Part shown: piece after piece, positions 10,483 through 20,048 of the stretch | Layout of the letters: each line of letters starts with the position of its first letter | Numbering within the stretch: position 1 is the first letter of the stretch | Assembly: GCA_020344755.1 (NCBI GenBank) | Contig: CP070829.1 | Span: 1 to 64,000 of the forward strand | Reading direction: 5' to 3' | Source of the DNA: Gemmatimonadales bacterium | Lineage (GTDB): Bacteria > Gemmatimonadota > Gemmatimonadetes > Longimicrobiales > Gaopeijiaceae | Length of the DNA stretch: 64,000 nt | The notes under the pieces: model-generated | What the model saw: the letters and a program-made list of their open reading frames with translations, nothing else | Told to the model about the DNA's origin: nothing | Databases searched by the model: none | Position numbers and translations under genes: made by a program

Positions 10483-12009
10483 TCAGCCACCGTAGGTGAG
10501 GGTGATGTACTGTCGCCGCCCGTCCCGGAGGAAGGAGAGACCGAAGCGCAACCGGCGCCCCGCTTCCTCGATTTCCTGGAAGACCTCAGCGAGCTCCTCT
10601 GCGGAATCCACCTGCCGATTCCCGATCCCGAAGATCACGTCTCCTTCCCGGAGACCCGTGCGAGATTGGAGTTCCGGCGTGATTCCAACCACCAGGGCGC
10701 CGAAGTCGATGGCCAGGTCCCGCTCGTTGCGGATCTGCGGGGTCACGGTGATCACGTCCAGGTCTTGCAGCACCTGGATCCGGAGGGCCAGCCGCGAGGG
10801 GAACGGGGCCGCCACGAGCTCCACCGTGCCTGCCTCCTCTACATCAAGGACCAGGCGATCGCCCTCCCGAAGATCCAGGAGGATATCCTCCCAATCCAAA
10901 GGGGCGGAGAGGCGACGGCCGTTGGCCGAGACGATGCGCCGGCCGGGACGCAGACCCGCCGCCTGAGCAGGGGATCCACCGGTGACCTCCACGATGGTCA
11001 CGCCCCGGCTCCGGCCCCACTCGTCCGCCTCCTCCGCGTCCACCGAGAGCCCCAGCCATGCCCTGCGGATCTCGCCGGTGGCGAGGATGTCTTCCGCGAC
11101 ACGGAGGGCACGGTCGATGGGAATCGCGAATCCGAGCCCCTCACTTCCACCGCTCCTGGAGAAGATGGAGGAATTCACTCCGATCACCTGTCCCTGCACG
11201 TTCACCAGCGGACCGCCCGAGTTGCCCGGGTTGATTGCGGCGTCGGTCTGGATCATTCCCAGGTAGAAACTCTCATCCTGGTCGGAGGGGATGATGTGCC
11301 GGTTCACCGCGCTCACCACACCCGCGGTGACGGTGGGTTCTGGATTGGAGATGAGGGTGCCGAACGGGTTCCCCAACGCCAGCGCCCATTCCCCGATGAG
11401 GAGGTCCCTCGAGCTTCCCAGGGGGACCTCCACGAGGTCCGCCGCTCCCGGGTCCACTCGGAGGACCGCCACGTCCGTGACCTCGTCTTCTCCCACCAGT
11501 TCCGGCTCGAGGTCGGTCCCGTCAGGAAGCGTGACCTGGATCCGCTCGGCACCACGGATGACGTGCTGGTTCGTGAGGATGACCCCCTCCGACGCGTCGA
11601 TGACGAAGCCGGACCCGTATCCGCCGGAGCGGCGGAGGCGGGTCCCGCCGAACATGTCGAAGAAGGAGGTTCGTACCTGCTGGGTCCGGATCACCGAGAT
11701 GGTCACGACCCCGGGGGCCACGCGCTCCGCAGCGCGCACGATGGCGTTCTGACGGGAGAGAGCCAGTTCCTGGGATACCTGGCCCGCGTCCAGCGCCGAC
11801 GGGTCCCGGGTCTCCAGCGGAAACCGGGGCGCCGCCTCCGGAGTCCGGTCCGCCACCGCCTCCGACGGCACCGGGCCGTTTGCAGCGGCTTCCGGGACAC
11901 CGGAATCGCAGCTCCATGCCGCGGGGACGAGCACCAGCAGGGTCACTGCGCGATGAGCAACGCCGCGTCGGGGGAGCCCGTTCAGGCGACTCGCAGAGGG
12001 GAGATTCAT
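10483..12009 (-). CDS. HtrA/DegP-like periplasmic serine protease with two PDZ domains
   Basis: Trypsin-fold protease with PDZ domains, expected in the periplasm for protein quality control. From the ATG at 12009 the product has 508 residues. Residues about 15-32 form a hydrophobic signal ending PAAWSC, which could be a weak lipobox, so it may be membrane-anchored. The catalytic triad is visible as TNQHVI, DVAVLRV and PGNSGGP. Two PDZ regions follow: one has GSPAQAAGLRPG; the second has LQSRTGLREGDVI. The FFDMFGG segment is a familiar LA-loop feature of the family. The frame is open back to 12093, but that extension is arginine/serine-rich and lacks a signal peptide. It lies between tal and purB on the same strand. 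Confidence 0.9.
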   Translation of the reverse strand: MNLPSASRLNGLPRRGVAHRAVTLLVLVPAAWSCDSGVPEAAANGPVPSEAVADRTPEAAPRFPLETRDPSALDAGQVSQELALSRQNAIVRAAERVAPGVVTISVIRTQQVRTSFFDMFGGTRLRRSGGYGSGFVIDASEGVILTNQHVIRGAERIQVTLPDGTDLEPELVGEDEVTDVAVLRVDPGAADLVEVPLGSSRDLLIGEWALALGNPFGTLISNPEPTVTAGVVSAVNRHIIPSDQDESFYLGMIQTDAAINPGNSGGPLVNVQGQVIGVNSSIFSRSGGSEGLGFAIPIDRALRVAEDILATGEIRRAWLGLSVDAEEADEWGRSRGVTIVEVTGGSPAQAAGLRPGRRIVSANGRRLSAPLDWEDILLDLREGDRLVLDVEEAGTVELVAAPFPSRLALRIQVLQDLDVITVTPQIRNERDLAIDFGALVVGITPELQSRTGLREGDVIFGIGNRQVDSAEELAEVFQEIEEAGRRLRFGLSFLRDGRRQYITLTYGG

Positions 12010-12046
12010 GGTCCGCGCCGGAAGAGGTGGTGAACGATCCCCTGGA

Positions 12047-12703
12047 CTAGAGCTCCTTGCCCAGCTTCTTCCAGTCCGCCATAAAGGCGGCAAGCCCCTT
12101 GTCCGTGAGGGGGTGCTGTATGAGCTGATACAGCACTTTCGGCGGGAGGGTGCCGCAGTCCGCTCCCTGGAGCATGGATTCCACCATGTGGATCGGGTGG
12201 CGGATGGAGGCGGCGAGGATCTCGGTCTCCAGCCCGTAGTTGTCGTAGACCTGGCGGATCTGGCCGATGACCTCCATCCCGTGATGCGAGATGTCGTCGA
12301 GTCGCCCGACGAATGGGGACACGTAGGTGGCCCCCGCCTTTGCAGCCAGGAGGGCCTGGGAGGCGGAGAAGCACAGGGTCACGTTGGTCTTCACTCCCTC
12401 CGCGGTGAGAGCTCGGCAGGCGCGGAGCCCGTCCTCGGTGAGGGGAAGCTTGACCACGATGTTGGAGTGCAGGGCCGCGAGCCGCTTCCCTTCCGAGACC
12501 ATCTGGTCCTTCTCCAGTGCCACGACCTCGGCGCTCACCGGCCCGTCCACGGTATTGCAGATCTCCAGGAAGTGATCCTTCGGGTCCGCGTCTCCGGCCG
12601 ACTTCGCCATGAGGGAGGGGTTGGTGGTGACCCCGTCGATGAGGCCCGCATCGGCGGCACGACGGATTTCGGAGAGGTCCGCGGTATCCAGGAAGATCTT
12701 CAT
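12047..12703 (-). CDS. tal: Transaldolase, short (TalC/FSA-like) type
   Basis: Class I aldolase-fold enzyme transferring a dihydroxyacetone unit in the non-oxidative pentose phosphate pathway. The 218-residue length identifies the small TalC-type transaldolase. The N terminus [13 protein letters not shown] and [12 protein letters not shown] are diagnostic, and the Schiff-base lysine is in [13 protein letters not shown]. Later segments [21 protein letters not shown] and the LAASIRH strand match the barrel. Such short enzymes can instead be fructose-6-phosphate aldolases, so substrate specificity is inferred. It sits five bases after truA and 37 bases before the protease gene, all on the minus strand. 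Confidence 0.93.
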   Translation of the reverse strand: MKIFLDTADLSEIRRAADAGLIDGVTTNPSLMAKSAGDADPKDHFLEICNTVDGPVSAEVVALEKDQMVSEGKRLAALHSNIVVKLPLTEDGLRACRALTAEGVKTNVTLCFSASQALLAAKAGATYVSPFVGRLDDISHHGMEVIGQIRQVYDNYGLETEILAASIRHPIHMVESMLQGADCGTLPPKVLYQLIQHPLTDKGLAAFMADWKKLGKEL

Positions 12704-12707
12704 GCGG

Positions 12708-13502
12708 TCAAGTCTCGGTTGTGGTGGTCAGGAAAGCCTCCTCCGGGTACTCGACGAGGGCCAGGACGAGGCCCTCGGGCGGTGCCGGGGGGGAGGTGAC
12801 GAGCGGGGTGTCCGGATCGTCCAGGAGTGTCTCGAGGTGTGAGGCCGGTCGCCGGTGCAACCCCACCTCCACCAGAGTGCCCACAAGATAGCGAACCATG
12901 TGGTGCAGGTATCGATTGGCCCGGATGGTGAAGCTGACCCCCAAGTCTTCCCAGGGATCCCAGGCGGCTTCTTCCACCGTGCAGCGGTCGCCCCGCTCGG
13001 GTTGGCCGGTCTTGGCGAAGGCACGGAACGAGTGGTCTCCCACCAGGCGGTCACTGGCCTGGCGCATTCTCCCGAGGTCGAGCTCCTCCCCCAAAGGCCA
13101 ACACCAACGCCGATGGAAAGGGGACGCGGCGAGCCGACTGGTACCGATCCGGTAGCGGTACGTCCTGCGGGTGGCGTCGTACCGCGCATGAAACCGGGAG
13201 GGCGCCGGGCGGACCGACTCGATCCACACGTCGTCCTCCAGCAGGCCGTTGAGAGCGCGGTGAAGTCTCCGCGCCGACCACCGTGACGGGAGATCGACGG
13301 CGGCCACCTGGCCGGTGGCGTGCACGCCCGTGTCGGTCCGCCCGGATCCGACCACCGGCCGCCGGGCGCCGGAGATCCGCTCGATCACGGCCTCCAGGTC
13401 CCCCTGCACAGTCCTGACGTCCGGCTGGATCTGCCAACCATGGAACGCTCCGCCATCGTAGTGGATGGTCAGGACGAAGCGGGTGAGTTCTTCGCGGCTC
13501 AA
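12708..13502 (-). CDS. truA: tRNA pseudouridine(38-40) synthase TruA
   Basis: Isomerises uridines 38-40 in the tRNA anticodon arm. The 264-residue protein contains the catalytic aspartate in [12 protein letters not shown] (about residues 53-64), the N-terminal [13 protein letters not shown] strand and the C-terminal [18 protein letters not shown] helix-loop. Translation appears to start at TTG 13502, since no ATG or GTG suits the family start. It is the promoter-proximal gene of the minus-strand run leading to tal, the protease and the purine genes. A TTGACA-N16-TACCGT promoter lies 33 bases upstream. Confidence 0.92.
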   Translation of the reverse strand: MSREELTRFVLTIHYDGGAFHGWQIQPDVRTVQGDLEAVIERISGARRPVVGSGRTDTGVHATGQVAAVDLPSRWSARRLHRALNGLLEDDVWIESVRPAPSRFHARYDATRRTYRYRIGTSRLAASPFHRRWCWPLGEELDLGRMRQASDRLVGDHSFRAFAKTGQPERGDRCTVEEAAWDPWEDLGVSFTIRANRYLHHMVRYLVGTLVEVGLHRRPASHLETLLDDPDTPLVTSPPAPPEGLVLALVEYPEEAFLTTTTET

Positions 13503-13534
13503 AGGCCTTCTCGGGAGAAGGAAGGGAGACCACT

Positions 13535-13562
13535 ACGGTAGGCTGGGGAAGGGGGGTGTCAA
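13535..13562 (-). promoter_or_regulatory. Candidate sigma70-type promoter for truA-tal-htrA-pur run
   Basis: On the minus strand a perfect TTGACA (13557-13562) is followed after 16 bases by TACCGT (13535-13540). The -10 ends 33 bases from the truA TTG start. It is the best hexamer pair in the 209-base gap between divergent truA and trpD and could drive the whole minus-strand run. Confidence 0.5.
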
Positions 13563-13711
13563 CCCGGCCCCGTGCCGTCACCGGAACTCGAAGCCACGCC
13601 GCCGGGCCGGACCGTGGCGTCACCTCGTCGGACCGCTGGGATCCTCCCGGGGGCCCGCAGGTACAGACGGGGGCCGCACCGCTGCCTACGATCCCGATTT
13701 CCCACCCTGCC

Positions 13712-14746
13712 ATGGACGAGCACCCAGTGGAGTTCCCGGACCTCATTCGGAAGGTGACAGAGGGGGAACATCTCGATGCGGAGGAGGCCGAGGCGGCCTT
13801 CGATGCCTTCCTCACGGGGGAGGCAACCCCGGTCGTCATGGCCGCCCTCCTGGCCGCGCTTCGAACCAAGGGGGTCCGTGCTGCGGAGGTGGCCGGAGGG
13901 GTCCGGGCGCTTCAGAAGGCCATGAGGCCGGTGGCCTCGGACCGGCCCGACGAACTGGTGGATACCGCGGGGACCGGGGGAGGCAGCCTCACCACCTTCA
14001 ACATCTCCACCGCAGCCGCCCTCGTGGCGGCCGGGGCCGGCGTGCGGATGGCCAAGCACGGCAATCGGTCCTACTCCTCCCGAAGCGGGAGTGCCGACGT
14101 CCTGGAGGCCCTTGGGGTGCGGATCGAGCTGGATCCGGAGCATATGGGTGAGATCCTGGCTGAGACCGGCATCGTGTTCATGTTCGCACCCATCCTCCAC
14201 CCCGCCATGCGGCACGTTGGGCCTGTGCGCCGAGAGCTCAGGATTCCCACGATCATGAACCTCCTGGGCCCGCTCACGAACCCTGCCGGGGCCCGGCGGC
14301 AGGTGGTCGGGGTGGCGGACCCGCGCCTCATCTCGTTGGTGATCGGAAGCCTTGCGGAGCTGGGTCACCACCACGCCCTGGTGGTACACGGGTTCCCCGG
14401 CATGGACGAGTTGAGCCCTCTGGGTTCGACGCGCGTGGCGGAGCTGGATCGCGGGACCGTGGAAGAGTACGAAGTCTCGCCCGAAGAGTTGGGAGTGGAG
14501 ATCCATCCCTGGGAAGGGCTCGCGGGTGGGGAGCCCGAGGACAACGCCCGCCTCATCCTCGAGATCCTCGAGGGCCGCAACCGCGACGCGGCCCGCTCCG
14601 CGGTCCTCCTGAACGCGGGGGCGGCGGTCTACATCGCCGGCAAGGCCGACTCGCTGAAGGGAGGAGTGCTACTGGCCCGGGAATCGGTGGATTCGGGCCA
14701 GGCCCGTGAGAAGCTCGAGCAGCTCAGGTCGGCTTCGAGGCGCTGA
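13712..14746 (+). CDS. trpD: Anthranilate phosphoribosyltransferase
   Basis: Transfers phosphoribosyl from PRPP to anthranilate, the second step of tryptophan synthesis. From the ATG at 13712 the product has 344 residues, the normal length. It carries the PRPP-binding glycine loop DTAGTGGGSLTTFNIST and the KHGNRSYSSRSGSADVLEALG motif. The frame is open 52 codons further upstream, but that region is proline/serine-rich and non-conserved. It stands alone at the left end of the trp region: lexA, on the opposite strand, separates it from trpC. trpE and trpG are not in the window. Confidence 0.95.
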   Translation: MDEHPVEFPDLIRKVTEGEHLDAEEAEAAFDAFLTGEATPVVMAALLAALRTKGVRAAEVAGGVRALQKAMRPVASDRPDELVDTAGTGGGSLTTFNISTAAALVAAGAGVRMAKHGNRSYSSRSGSADVLEALGVRIELDPEHMGEILAETGIVFMFAPILHPAMRHVGPVRRELRIPTIMNLLGPLTNPAGARRQVVGVADPRLISLVIGSLAELGHHHALVVHGFPGMDELSPLGSTRVAELDRGTVEEYEVSPEELGVEIHPWEGLAGGEPEDNARLILEILEGRNRDAARSAVLLNAGAAVYIAGKADSLKGGVLLARESVDSGQAREKLEQLRSASRR

Positions 14747-14971
14747 CCGCCACCGTCAGACTCCAAGGTCCAGGCACTGGCGTGCGGGCACCACGGGCGA
14801 ATCGGATCTCCCGCGTGCCGGCCTTCGAACGACCCACAGCGACGACGCGGCGCCGATCCATGGGTGGACCCGAGAGAACCTGTGGCCTCGAAGCCGATAC
14901 GAGCCGGGCTGGGGCGGAAGTGTAGAGGATCCGAGGCCCGGAGAAGAGATCTCCCTGGGCTGGACCGCCCG

Positions 14972-15583
14972 TCACTCGTATTTCCGGATGACGCCGACCA
15001 CGACACCCTGAATCTGCACGTCCCGGGCATCCTCCACGATGGGCGACATGGTGGAGTTCGCCGGCTGGAGGCGAATGCGGTTTCCGGGTTCTCGGTAGAG
15101 CTTCTTCACCGTGGCGGATTCGCCCCGCACCAATGCCACGACCATCTGGCCATCCTCCGCCGAATCCTGGGAGGCCACCACGATGTAGTCCCCGTCTCGG
15201 ATCTGTTCCTCGATCATGGAGCTTCCCTGGACGCGGAGGACGTAGTTGTCCCGGCCGCGCCGAACCATGTCCGGCGGGACCGCCAGGGCCTCGTCGTCCT
15301 GGACGGCCTCGATGGGAAGGCCTGCGGCGACGGTCCCCAGAAGGGGAAGGGGCACCGCAGGTGGCGCCGAGTCGGCTTCCACCAACTCGATGGAACGGCT
15401 CTCGTTGTAGGCCTTCCGGATGTACCCCTTGCGTTCCAGATTGCTCAGGTGCTCATGGACGGTGGCCAGCGACGAATAGCCGAAGTGCTCGGCGATCTCC
15501 TCGAAGCTGGGGGCGTACCCCCGGTCCTGGATGAATTCGCCGATGTGATCGAGGATTTCCTTCTGGCGCTTGGTCAGCGGCAT
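14972..15583 (-). CDS. lexA: LexA SOS repressor
   Basis: Transcriptional repressor of the DNA-damage response that self-cleaves when RecA filaments form. The 203-residue protein begins with the winged-helix DNA-binding domain (MPLTKRQKEILDHI; recognition-helix region about 25-50). The cleavage site is Ala87-Gly88 in TVAAGLP, and the serine/lysine dyad is Ser122 (GSSM) and Lys160 (ATVKK). The ATG at 15583 matches family starts; 24 further upstream codons in frame lie in the promoter. Its promoter has a TTGCGC-N17-TATCCT core whose spacer is a direct repeat, strongly suggesting autoregulation. It is convergent with trpD and divergent from trpC. Confidence 0.95.
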   Translation of the reverse strand: MPLTKRQKEILDHIGEFIQDRGYAPSFEEIAEHFGYSSLATVHEHLSNLERKGYIRKAYNESRSIELVEADSAPPAVPLPLLGTVAAGLPIEAVQDDEALAVPPDMVRRGRDNYVLRVQGSSMIEEQIRDGDYIVVASQDSAEDGQMVVALVRGESATVKKLYREPGNRIRLQPANSTMSPIVEDARDVQIQGVVVGVIRKYE

Positions 15584-15607
15584 GGCCGTCGCTCCGTGGA
15601 CCCGGTA

Positions 15608-15655
15608 CCCGAATAAGACCCGAACAAGGATACCCGAACGTTGCCCGAAGCGCAA
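15608..15655 (-). promoter_or_regulatory. lexA promoter with two pairs of 11-bp-spaced direct repeats (candidate LexA operators)
   Basis: On the minus strand TTGCGC (15650-15655) and TATCCT (15627-15632) are 17 bases apart. TTCGGG occurs four times, at 15644-15649, 15633-15638, 15619-15624 and 15608-15613. The pairs are spaced 11, then 14, then 11 bases. The first pair exactly fills the -35/-10 spacer and the second covers the expected transcription start. Written as GTTC-N7-ATTC, the second pair resembles the direct-repeat LexA boxes of alphaproteobacteria. The operator identity is inferred from position and similarity. Confidence 0.55.
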
Positions 15656-16456
15656 GCGGCCTCCCGGGGCGATATCCTCCGGACCATCGTCGCGGCGAAG
15701 CGGCGGGAGATCGAGGCGCTCGTCCCACGGGCCGGGGCGTTGGAGAGGTCCGCGCGCAACGCTCCGCCGGCCCGGGATTTCGCCGGGGCACTGGTCCGGG
15801 ACCGGGTCGCCGTGATCGCCGAAGTCAAGCGCCGCTCCCCGGGGGCTGGAGAGATCCGTCCGGGCCTTCGGGCCGGTGACCTGGCCCGGAGCTACCAGGA
15901 GGCAGGAGCGGCGGCGTTGAGCGTCCTCACCGACCGTGCGTTCTTCGGTGGCTCGCTGGACGATCTGAGATCGGCGCGCTCAGCCACCGGGATCCCGGCC
16001 CTGCGGAAGGACTTCGTTCTCGACCCCGTTCAGGTCCTGGAGGCCCGGGCGGCAGGGGCCGACGCCATCCTGCTCATCGTGCGGATCCTGGAGGACGGCC
16101 CGCTCCGTCAACTTCGGGAGTTCGCCGAATCTCTTGGGATGACGGCGCTGGTGGAGGTCCACAGCCAAGGAGAGTTGGAACGCGCGGTGGCTTCGGGTGC
16201 CCGGATCGTGGGGGTGAACAACCGGGATCTCCGGACCTTTCGGACGGACCTGGACGTGACCGAGGAACTGCTTCCCCTGCTCCCGCCCACCGGGGTCCTC
16301 GTCTCGGAGAGCGGGATCCGGACCGGGTCCGACGTGGCGCGCCTCGGCCGAGCGGGGGTCCACGCCGTCCTCGTGGGCGAGTCCATCCTGCGGGCTCCCG
16401 ACCCTGCAGAGCAGGTGCGGCTCCTGGCGGCGCACCCGCGAGCGGAGCGCCCGTGA
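15641..16456 (+). CDS. trpC: Indole-3-glycerol phosphate synthase
   Basis: Ring-closing decarboxylase of tryptophan synthesis that makes indole-3-glycerol phosphate. The 271-residue protein has the TIM-barrel signatures VIAEVKRRSPGAGEI, SVLTDRAFFGGS, LRKDFVLDP, GVNNRDLRTF and VSESGIRTGSDV in order. No ATG or GTG exists near the expected start, so TTG at 15641 is used, with AAGGA ten bases upstream. That start lies inside the repeat array of the divergent lexA promoter, so LexA binding could affect trpC expression. Its stop overlaps trpF as GTGA. Confidence 0.93.
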   Translation: MPEAQAASRGDILRTIVAAKRREIEALVPRAGALERSARNAPPARDFAGALVRDRVAVIAEVKRRSPGAGEIRPGLRAGDLARSYQEAGAAALSVLTDRAFFGGSLDDLRSARSATGIPALRKDFVLDPVQVLEARAAGADAILLIVRILEDGPLRQLREFAESLGMTALVEVHSQGELERAVASGARIVGVNNRDLRTFRTDLDVTEELLPLLPPTGVLVSESGIRTGSDVARLGRAGVHAVLVGESILRAPDPAEQVRLLAAHPRAERP

Positions 16457-17103
16457 GCGCTCCGGCGGTGAAGATCTGTGGCCTCACTCGTCTGGAGGAT
16501 GCCACGGCGGCGGCGGCGGCGGGCGCCGACTTCCTCGGCATGATCGCCTCCCGGGGATTCGGACGGTCCGCTCCCGTGTTCCTGGGCCCGGCCATGACGC
16601 GGGCCACGGGTCTCCCGGTGGTGGCCGTGGTGGTGAACGAGCCGCTGGACCAGGTGGTTTCACTGGGAGGGGAGACGGGGGCGGCGGTCCTCCAGCTGCA
16701 CGGGGACGAGACACCGGAGATGCTCCAAGCCCTCAGGGCTCAGGGACCCTGGAAACTCTGGAAGGGTCTGAGGGTTCGGACCTCCGGAGAGGTGGAGGCT
16801 GCCCTCCGGGAATTCGGACCCGTAGCGGACGGCATCCTCCTGGATGGCTGGCACCCGGAGCACCGGGGTGGATCCGGCGTCCGGTTTCCCTGGGATGTGG
16901 TCGAGCCCCTTCGAGGACGGTTCCCCAAGGGCGTCGACTTCATCGCGGCAGGAGGACTGACCCCGGCGAACGTGGCCGAGGCGGTCACGCGGCTCCGGCC
17001 GCAGGTGGTGGACGTGAGTTCCGGAGTCGAGGCAGCGCCGGGGGTGAAGGATCCGGCGATGGTGCGTTCCTTCGTCGAGAACGCCAAGGGGGAGGGGACA
17101 TAA
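16453..17103 (+). CDS. trpF: Phosphoribosylanthranilate isomerase
   Basis: Amadori isomerase converting phosphoribosylanthranilate to CdRP. The 216-residue barrel has the general-base cysteine in the N-terminal [17 protein letters not shown], the general-acid aspartate in [14 protein letters not shown] and the phosphate-binding DVSSGVE with PGVKD. GTG start at 16453 overlaps the trpC stop; trpB follows four bases after its stop. Together these indicate an operon trpC-trpF-trpB. Confidence 0.95.
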   Translation: MSAPAVKICGLTRLEDATAAAAAGADFLGMIASRGFGRSAPVFLGPAMTRATGLPVVAVVVNEPLDQVVSLGGETGAAVLQLHGDETPEMLQALRAQGPWKLWKGLRVRTSGEVEAALREFGPVADGILLDGWHPEHRGGSGVRFPWDVVEPLRGRFPKGVDFIAAGGLTPANVAEAVTRLRPQVVDVSSGVEAAPGVKDPAMVRSFVENAKGEGT

Positions 17104-17107
17104 CACG

Positions 17108-18316
17108 GTGACGCAAACCAAGGTGGGAATGGAATCGAGCCATCGCTTCGGGGTCTTCGGCGGACGGTACGTCCCCGAGACCCTCATCGCGGCGCTGGAC
17201 GAGCTCGAGGTGGCCTACGAAGAGGCTGGACGCGATCCGGGATTCACCGAGGAGCTGGAGCTCCTTCTCAAGGACTATGTCGGCCGCCCCTCGCCCCTGT
17301 ACCGAGCGCGGCGACTGGAGGAGGCCGTGGGGGCGGGACCGGTCTACCTCAAGCGGGAGGACCTGAACCACACCGGCGCCCACAAGATCAACAACACGGT
17401 GGGCCAGGCGCTCCTGGCCCGCCGGATGGGGAAGCGCCGCATCATCGCAGAGACCGGTGCCGGGCAGCACGGGGTTGCGACGGCCACGGCGTGCGCCCTC
17501 TTCGACATGGAGTGTGTGGTCTACATGGGGGCGGAGGACGTGGAGCGTCAGGCCCTCAACGTCTTCCGCATGCGTCTCCTCGGGGCCACGGTCGTTCCGG
17601 TGCACTCCGGTACCCGGACCTTGAAGGACGCGACCAACGAGGCCATCCGGGACTGGGTCACCAACGTCCGGGACACCCATTACATCATCGGCTCGGTGGT
17701 GGGCCCGGCACCCTTCCCTAGAATGGTGCGCGACTTCCACGCGGTGATCGGGCGCGAGACCCGGGCCGAGATCCTCGAGCGGGAAGGACGCCTTCCGGCG
17801 GCGGTGGTGGCGTGCGTGGGCGGTGGTTCGAACGCCATGGGAATCTTCCACCCCTTCGTGGACGATGCGGCTGTAGCGCTGGTCGGGGTGGAGGCCGCCG
17901 GGGAGGGGATCGCGTCGGGGCGCCACTCGGCTACCCTCACTGCCGGCACCCCCGGGGTACTCCACGGGGCGATGAGCTATCTTCTCCAGGACGACGATGG
18001 CCAGGTGGCGCCGGCTCACTCCGTCTCCGCCGGTCTGGACTACCCCGGTGTGGGGCCCGAACATAGTCACCTGAAGGATACCGGCCGGGCCACCTACGTC
18101 TCGGTCACGGATGAGGAAGCACTGGCGGCGTTCGATACGCTCGCTCGGCTGGAGGGGATCATTCCCGCACTGGAAACGGCCCATGCCGTGGCGCACCTGC
18201 TGAAGATGGGCGAGGACTATCGGGATCGGGGGCCGCTGGTCCTCTGCCTGAGCGGTCGGGGGGACAAGGACGTGACCCACGTCGCGAAGCTCCGCGGTCG
18301 GACGCACGAGAGCTGA
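17108..18316 (+). CDS. trpB: Tryptophan synthase beta subunit
   Basis: PLP enzyme condensing indole and serine into tryptophan. The 402-residue protein is of the standard TrpB1 type. PLP lysine is Lys93 in [14 protein letters not shown]; the phosphate-binding loop is [13 protein letters not shown], and [15 protein letters not shown] lies between them. It starts with GTG four bases after trpF and stops four bases before the HEAT-repeat gene. Its partner trpA lies 3.2 kb downstream, beyond two signalling-type genes on the same strand, an uncommon separation. Confidence 0.96.
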   Translation: MTQTKVGMESSHRFGVFGGRYVPETLIAALDELEVAYEEAGRDPGFTEELELLLKDYVGRPSPLYRARRLEEAVGAGPVYLKREDLNHTGAHKINNTVGQALLARRMGKRRIIAETGAGQHGVATATACALFDMECVVYMGAEDVERQALNVFRMRLLGATVVPVHSGTRTLKDATNEAIRDWVTNVRDTHYIIGSVVGPAPFPRMVRDFHAVIGRETRAEILEREGRLPAAVVACVGGGSNAMGIFHPFVDDAAVALVGVEAAGEGIASGRHSATLTAGTPGVLHGAMSYLLQDDDGQVAPAHSVSAGLDYPGVGPEHSHLKDTGRATYVSVTDEEALAAFDTLARLEGIIPALETAHAVAHLLKMGEDYRDRGPLVLCLSGRGDKDVTHVAKLRGRTHES

Positions 18317-18320
18317 CCCT

Positions 18321-20048
18321 GTGGAACGCCCTCCCGAACCCGCCGGCACCGGAGAGCCCGACCTGTCCTTGGTACCCGTCGACCTCATCGCCGAGTTCTT
18401 CATCACGCTGGGGAAGGCGCTCCGAGCCTTCCAGCTCTACGACGAGAACAACCCGGTCTACCAACGGTTCACCCAGGCCTTGGCGGCTGCCTTCCAGGGT
18501 CTCTGGGATGAGCTGGACGAGCTTCACCTCGTCGTGGAGGAAGACCGCCTTCTGGTAGAGGGTGAAGAGGTCTATCGGAACGCCACCCGGTCCGAGTCCC
18601 TGGCCTTCCTCCTGTACAAGGACGGGATCCGGAGCCTGACGTTCCGACGCGGGATCGAGCGAGAGGCGAAGCCCCTTCTCACGGTGCTGAACAAGGCCCG
18701 CCTGGCCCGGAGCGACGGCGACGATCTCATCACCCTGCTCTGGGAGGCGGACCTACGGTACCTGCAGTACCGACACGTGGACCTGCTCGCCGAGGGCGTG
18801 ACCCTGCCGGAGGCGGGTCCGGGACACTCCGTGGGCGAGCTCCAGGCGGTGCTGGAGGCCGAGACGGCCGAGGGTGAGGAAGACGGCGGCCCTTCGGCCT
18901 CGGTGGCGGCGGCTCCCCCCCAGACGCTCAACCGCGAAGACTTCAATCCCACTCTCTACAGCCTGGATGCCCGGGAAATGGAAGAGGTGGAGGCCGCCAT
19001 CGCGGAGGAGATGGGGCGAGACGTCCGCGGTGAGGTGCTCAACGCTCTCTTCGACCGCTTGGAGGAGCGCAACCCGGATCGGCAGTCCGAGATCCTCGAG
19101 ATCGTGTCGCTATTGGTCCCCGGACTCCTGGCCCGGGGAGAGCTTCTGGCGGCGTCCGGCGTCCTGGCGGAGCTCCGGAGGGTGGAGGGCCAGGAAGGGA
19201 TCATGACCGCCGACCATCGGCAGATGGTGAGCCGCCTCCTGGATCGTCTCTCCAGCGAGGAGACGGTGGCCGAGTTGGTACGCGCGCTGGAGGGGGGCAC
19301 GATCGTGCCTTCGCCCGGTCTCCTGGCCGACTTCCTCGTGCAGCTCCGTGCTCAGGCCCTGGGAATCCTCATCCGCGCAGCCGAGACCACGCCGTCCCGG
19401 GAGCTCCAGGAGGTGCTACGGGAAGCCGTGGCCGGGATCGCCCAGAGGAACCGAAAGGGCCTGGTCCGGTTTCTCCAGTCGGACGATCCCATCGTCCTCT
19501 CGGGTGCGCTGTTCCTGGCGGGCCGAATGAAGGTGAAGGAGGCGGCCCCCTATCTCACCGACCTCCTCTACCACGTGGCACCCGAGGTCCGGAAGGCCGC
19601 CGTCCAGTCGGTTCTCGATCTCCAGGCGACGACCCTGGCCAGCGCTCTCCAGGAAACGCTATTGGATCCGGAGGCCGAGGTACGGGTGGCCGCCGCCCGG
19701 GCCCTGGAGGCGTTGCGGTATCGAGGCGCGGGTCCTCGCTTCCGCGAGATCCTCCAGAGCAAGGAGATCCGGTCCGCCGACCTGACCGAGCAGATCGCCA
19801 TGTTCGAGGCGTATGGGGCGGTGGAAGATCCCCAGGCGGTGAGCTTCCTCGGGAAGTACCTGAACGGGAAGGGGTTCCTCGGCCGCCGCGAGCCCTCCGA
19901 GATCCGGGCCTGCGCGGCTCTGGCCCTCGGCAAGGTGGGGACTCCCGAGGCGAAGGAGGCCCTCCGGAAGGCCGTGACCGACGACGATCCCGTGGTCCGC
20001 AACGCTGTGGGTCGGGCTCTCCGGGGGGGACAAGGGGGCGCACGGTGA
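18321..20048 (+). CDS. HEAT-repeat protein with N-terminal domain shared with the next gene
   Basis: A 575-residue, apparently soluble protein without a signal peptide. Residues about 20-140 form an alpha/beta domain (LGKALRAFQLYDENNPVY, LLVEGEEVYRN, GIRSLTFRRGIERE) that resembles the N terminus of the HD-GYP protein encoded next. An acidic/alanine linker follows. The C-terminal half (about 340-570) is a run of helical HEAT-like repeats, for example LYHVAPEVRKAAVQSVLD, DPEAEVRVAAARALEAL and DDPVVRNAVGRAL. HEAT repeats usually serve as protein-binding scaffolds. GTG start; the stop overlaps the next gene as GTGA, so the two are probably co-translated partners. No enzymatic motif is seen and its function is unknown. 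Confidence 0.85.
   Translation: MERPPEPAGTGEPDLSLVPVDLIAEFFITLGKALRAFQLYDENNPVYQRFTQALAAAFQGLWDELDELHLVVEEDRLLVEGEEVYRNATRSESLAFLLYKDGIRSLTFRRGIEREAKPLLTVLNKARLARSDGDDLITLLWEADLRYLQYRHVDLLAEGVTLPEAGPGHSVGELQAVLEAETAEGEEDGGPSASVAAAPPQTLNREDFNPTLYSLDAREMEEVEAAIAEEMGRDVRGEVLNALFDRLEERNPDRQSEILEIVSLLVPGLLARGELLAASGVLAELRRVEGQEGIMTADHRQMVSRLLDRLSSEETVAELVRALEGGTIVPSPGLLADFLVQLRAQALGILIRAAETTPSRELQEVLREAVAGIAQRNRKGLVRFLQSDDPIVLSGALFLAGRMKVKEAAPYLTDLLYHVAPEVRKAAVQSVLDLQATTLASALQETLLDPEAEVRVAAARALEALRYRGAGPRFREILQSKEIRSADLTEQIAMFEAYGAVEDPQAVSFLGKYLNGKGFLGRREPSEIRACAALALGKVGTPEAKEALRKAVTDDDPVVRNAVGRALRGGQGGAR

Noticed and set aside
9043-12033. Plus-strand open frame of 996 codons opposite purB and the protease gene
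   Set aside because: It is antisense to two clearly conserved genes. High G+C at third positions removes stop codons on the other strand; the translation is Gly/Arg/His-rich with no domain.
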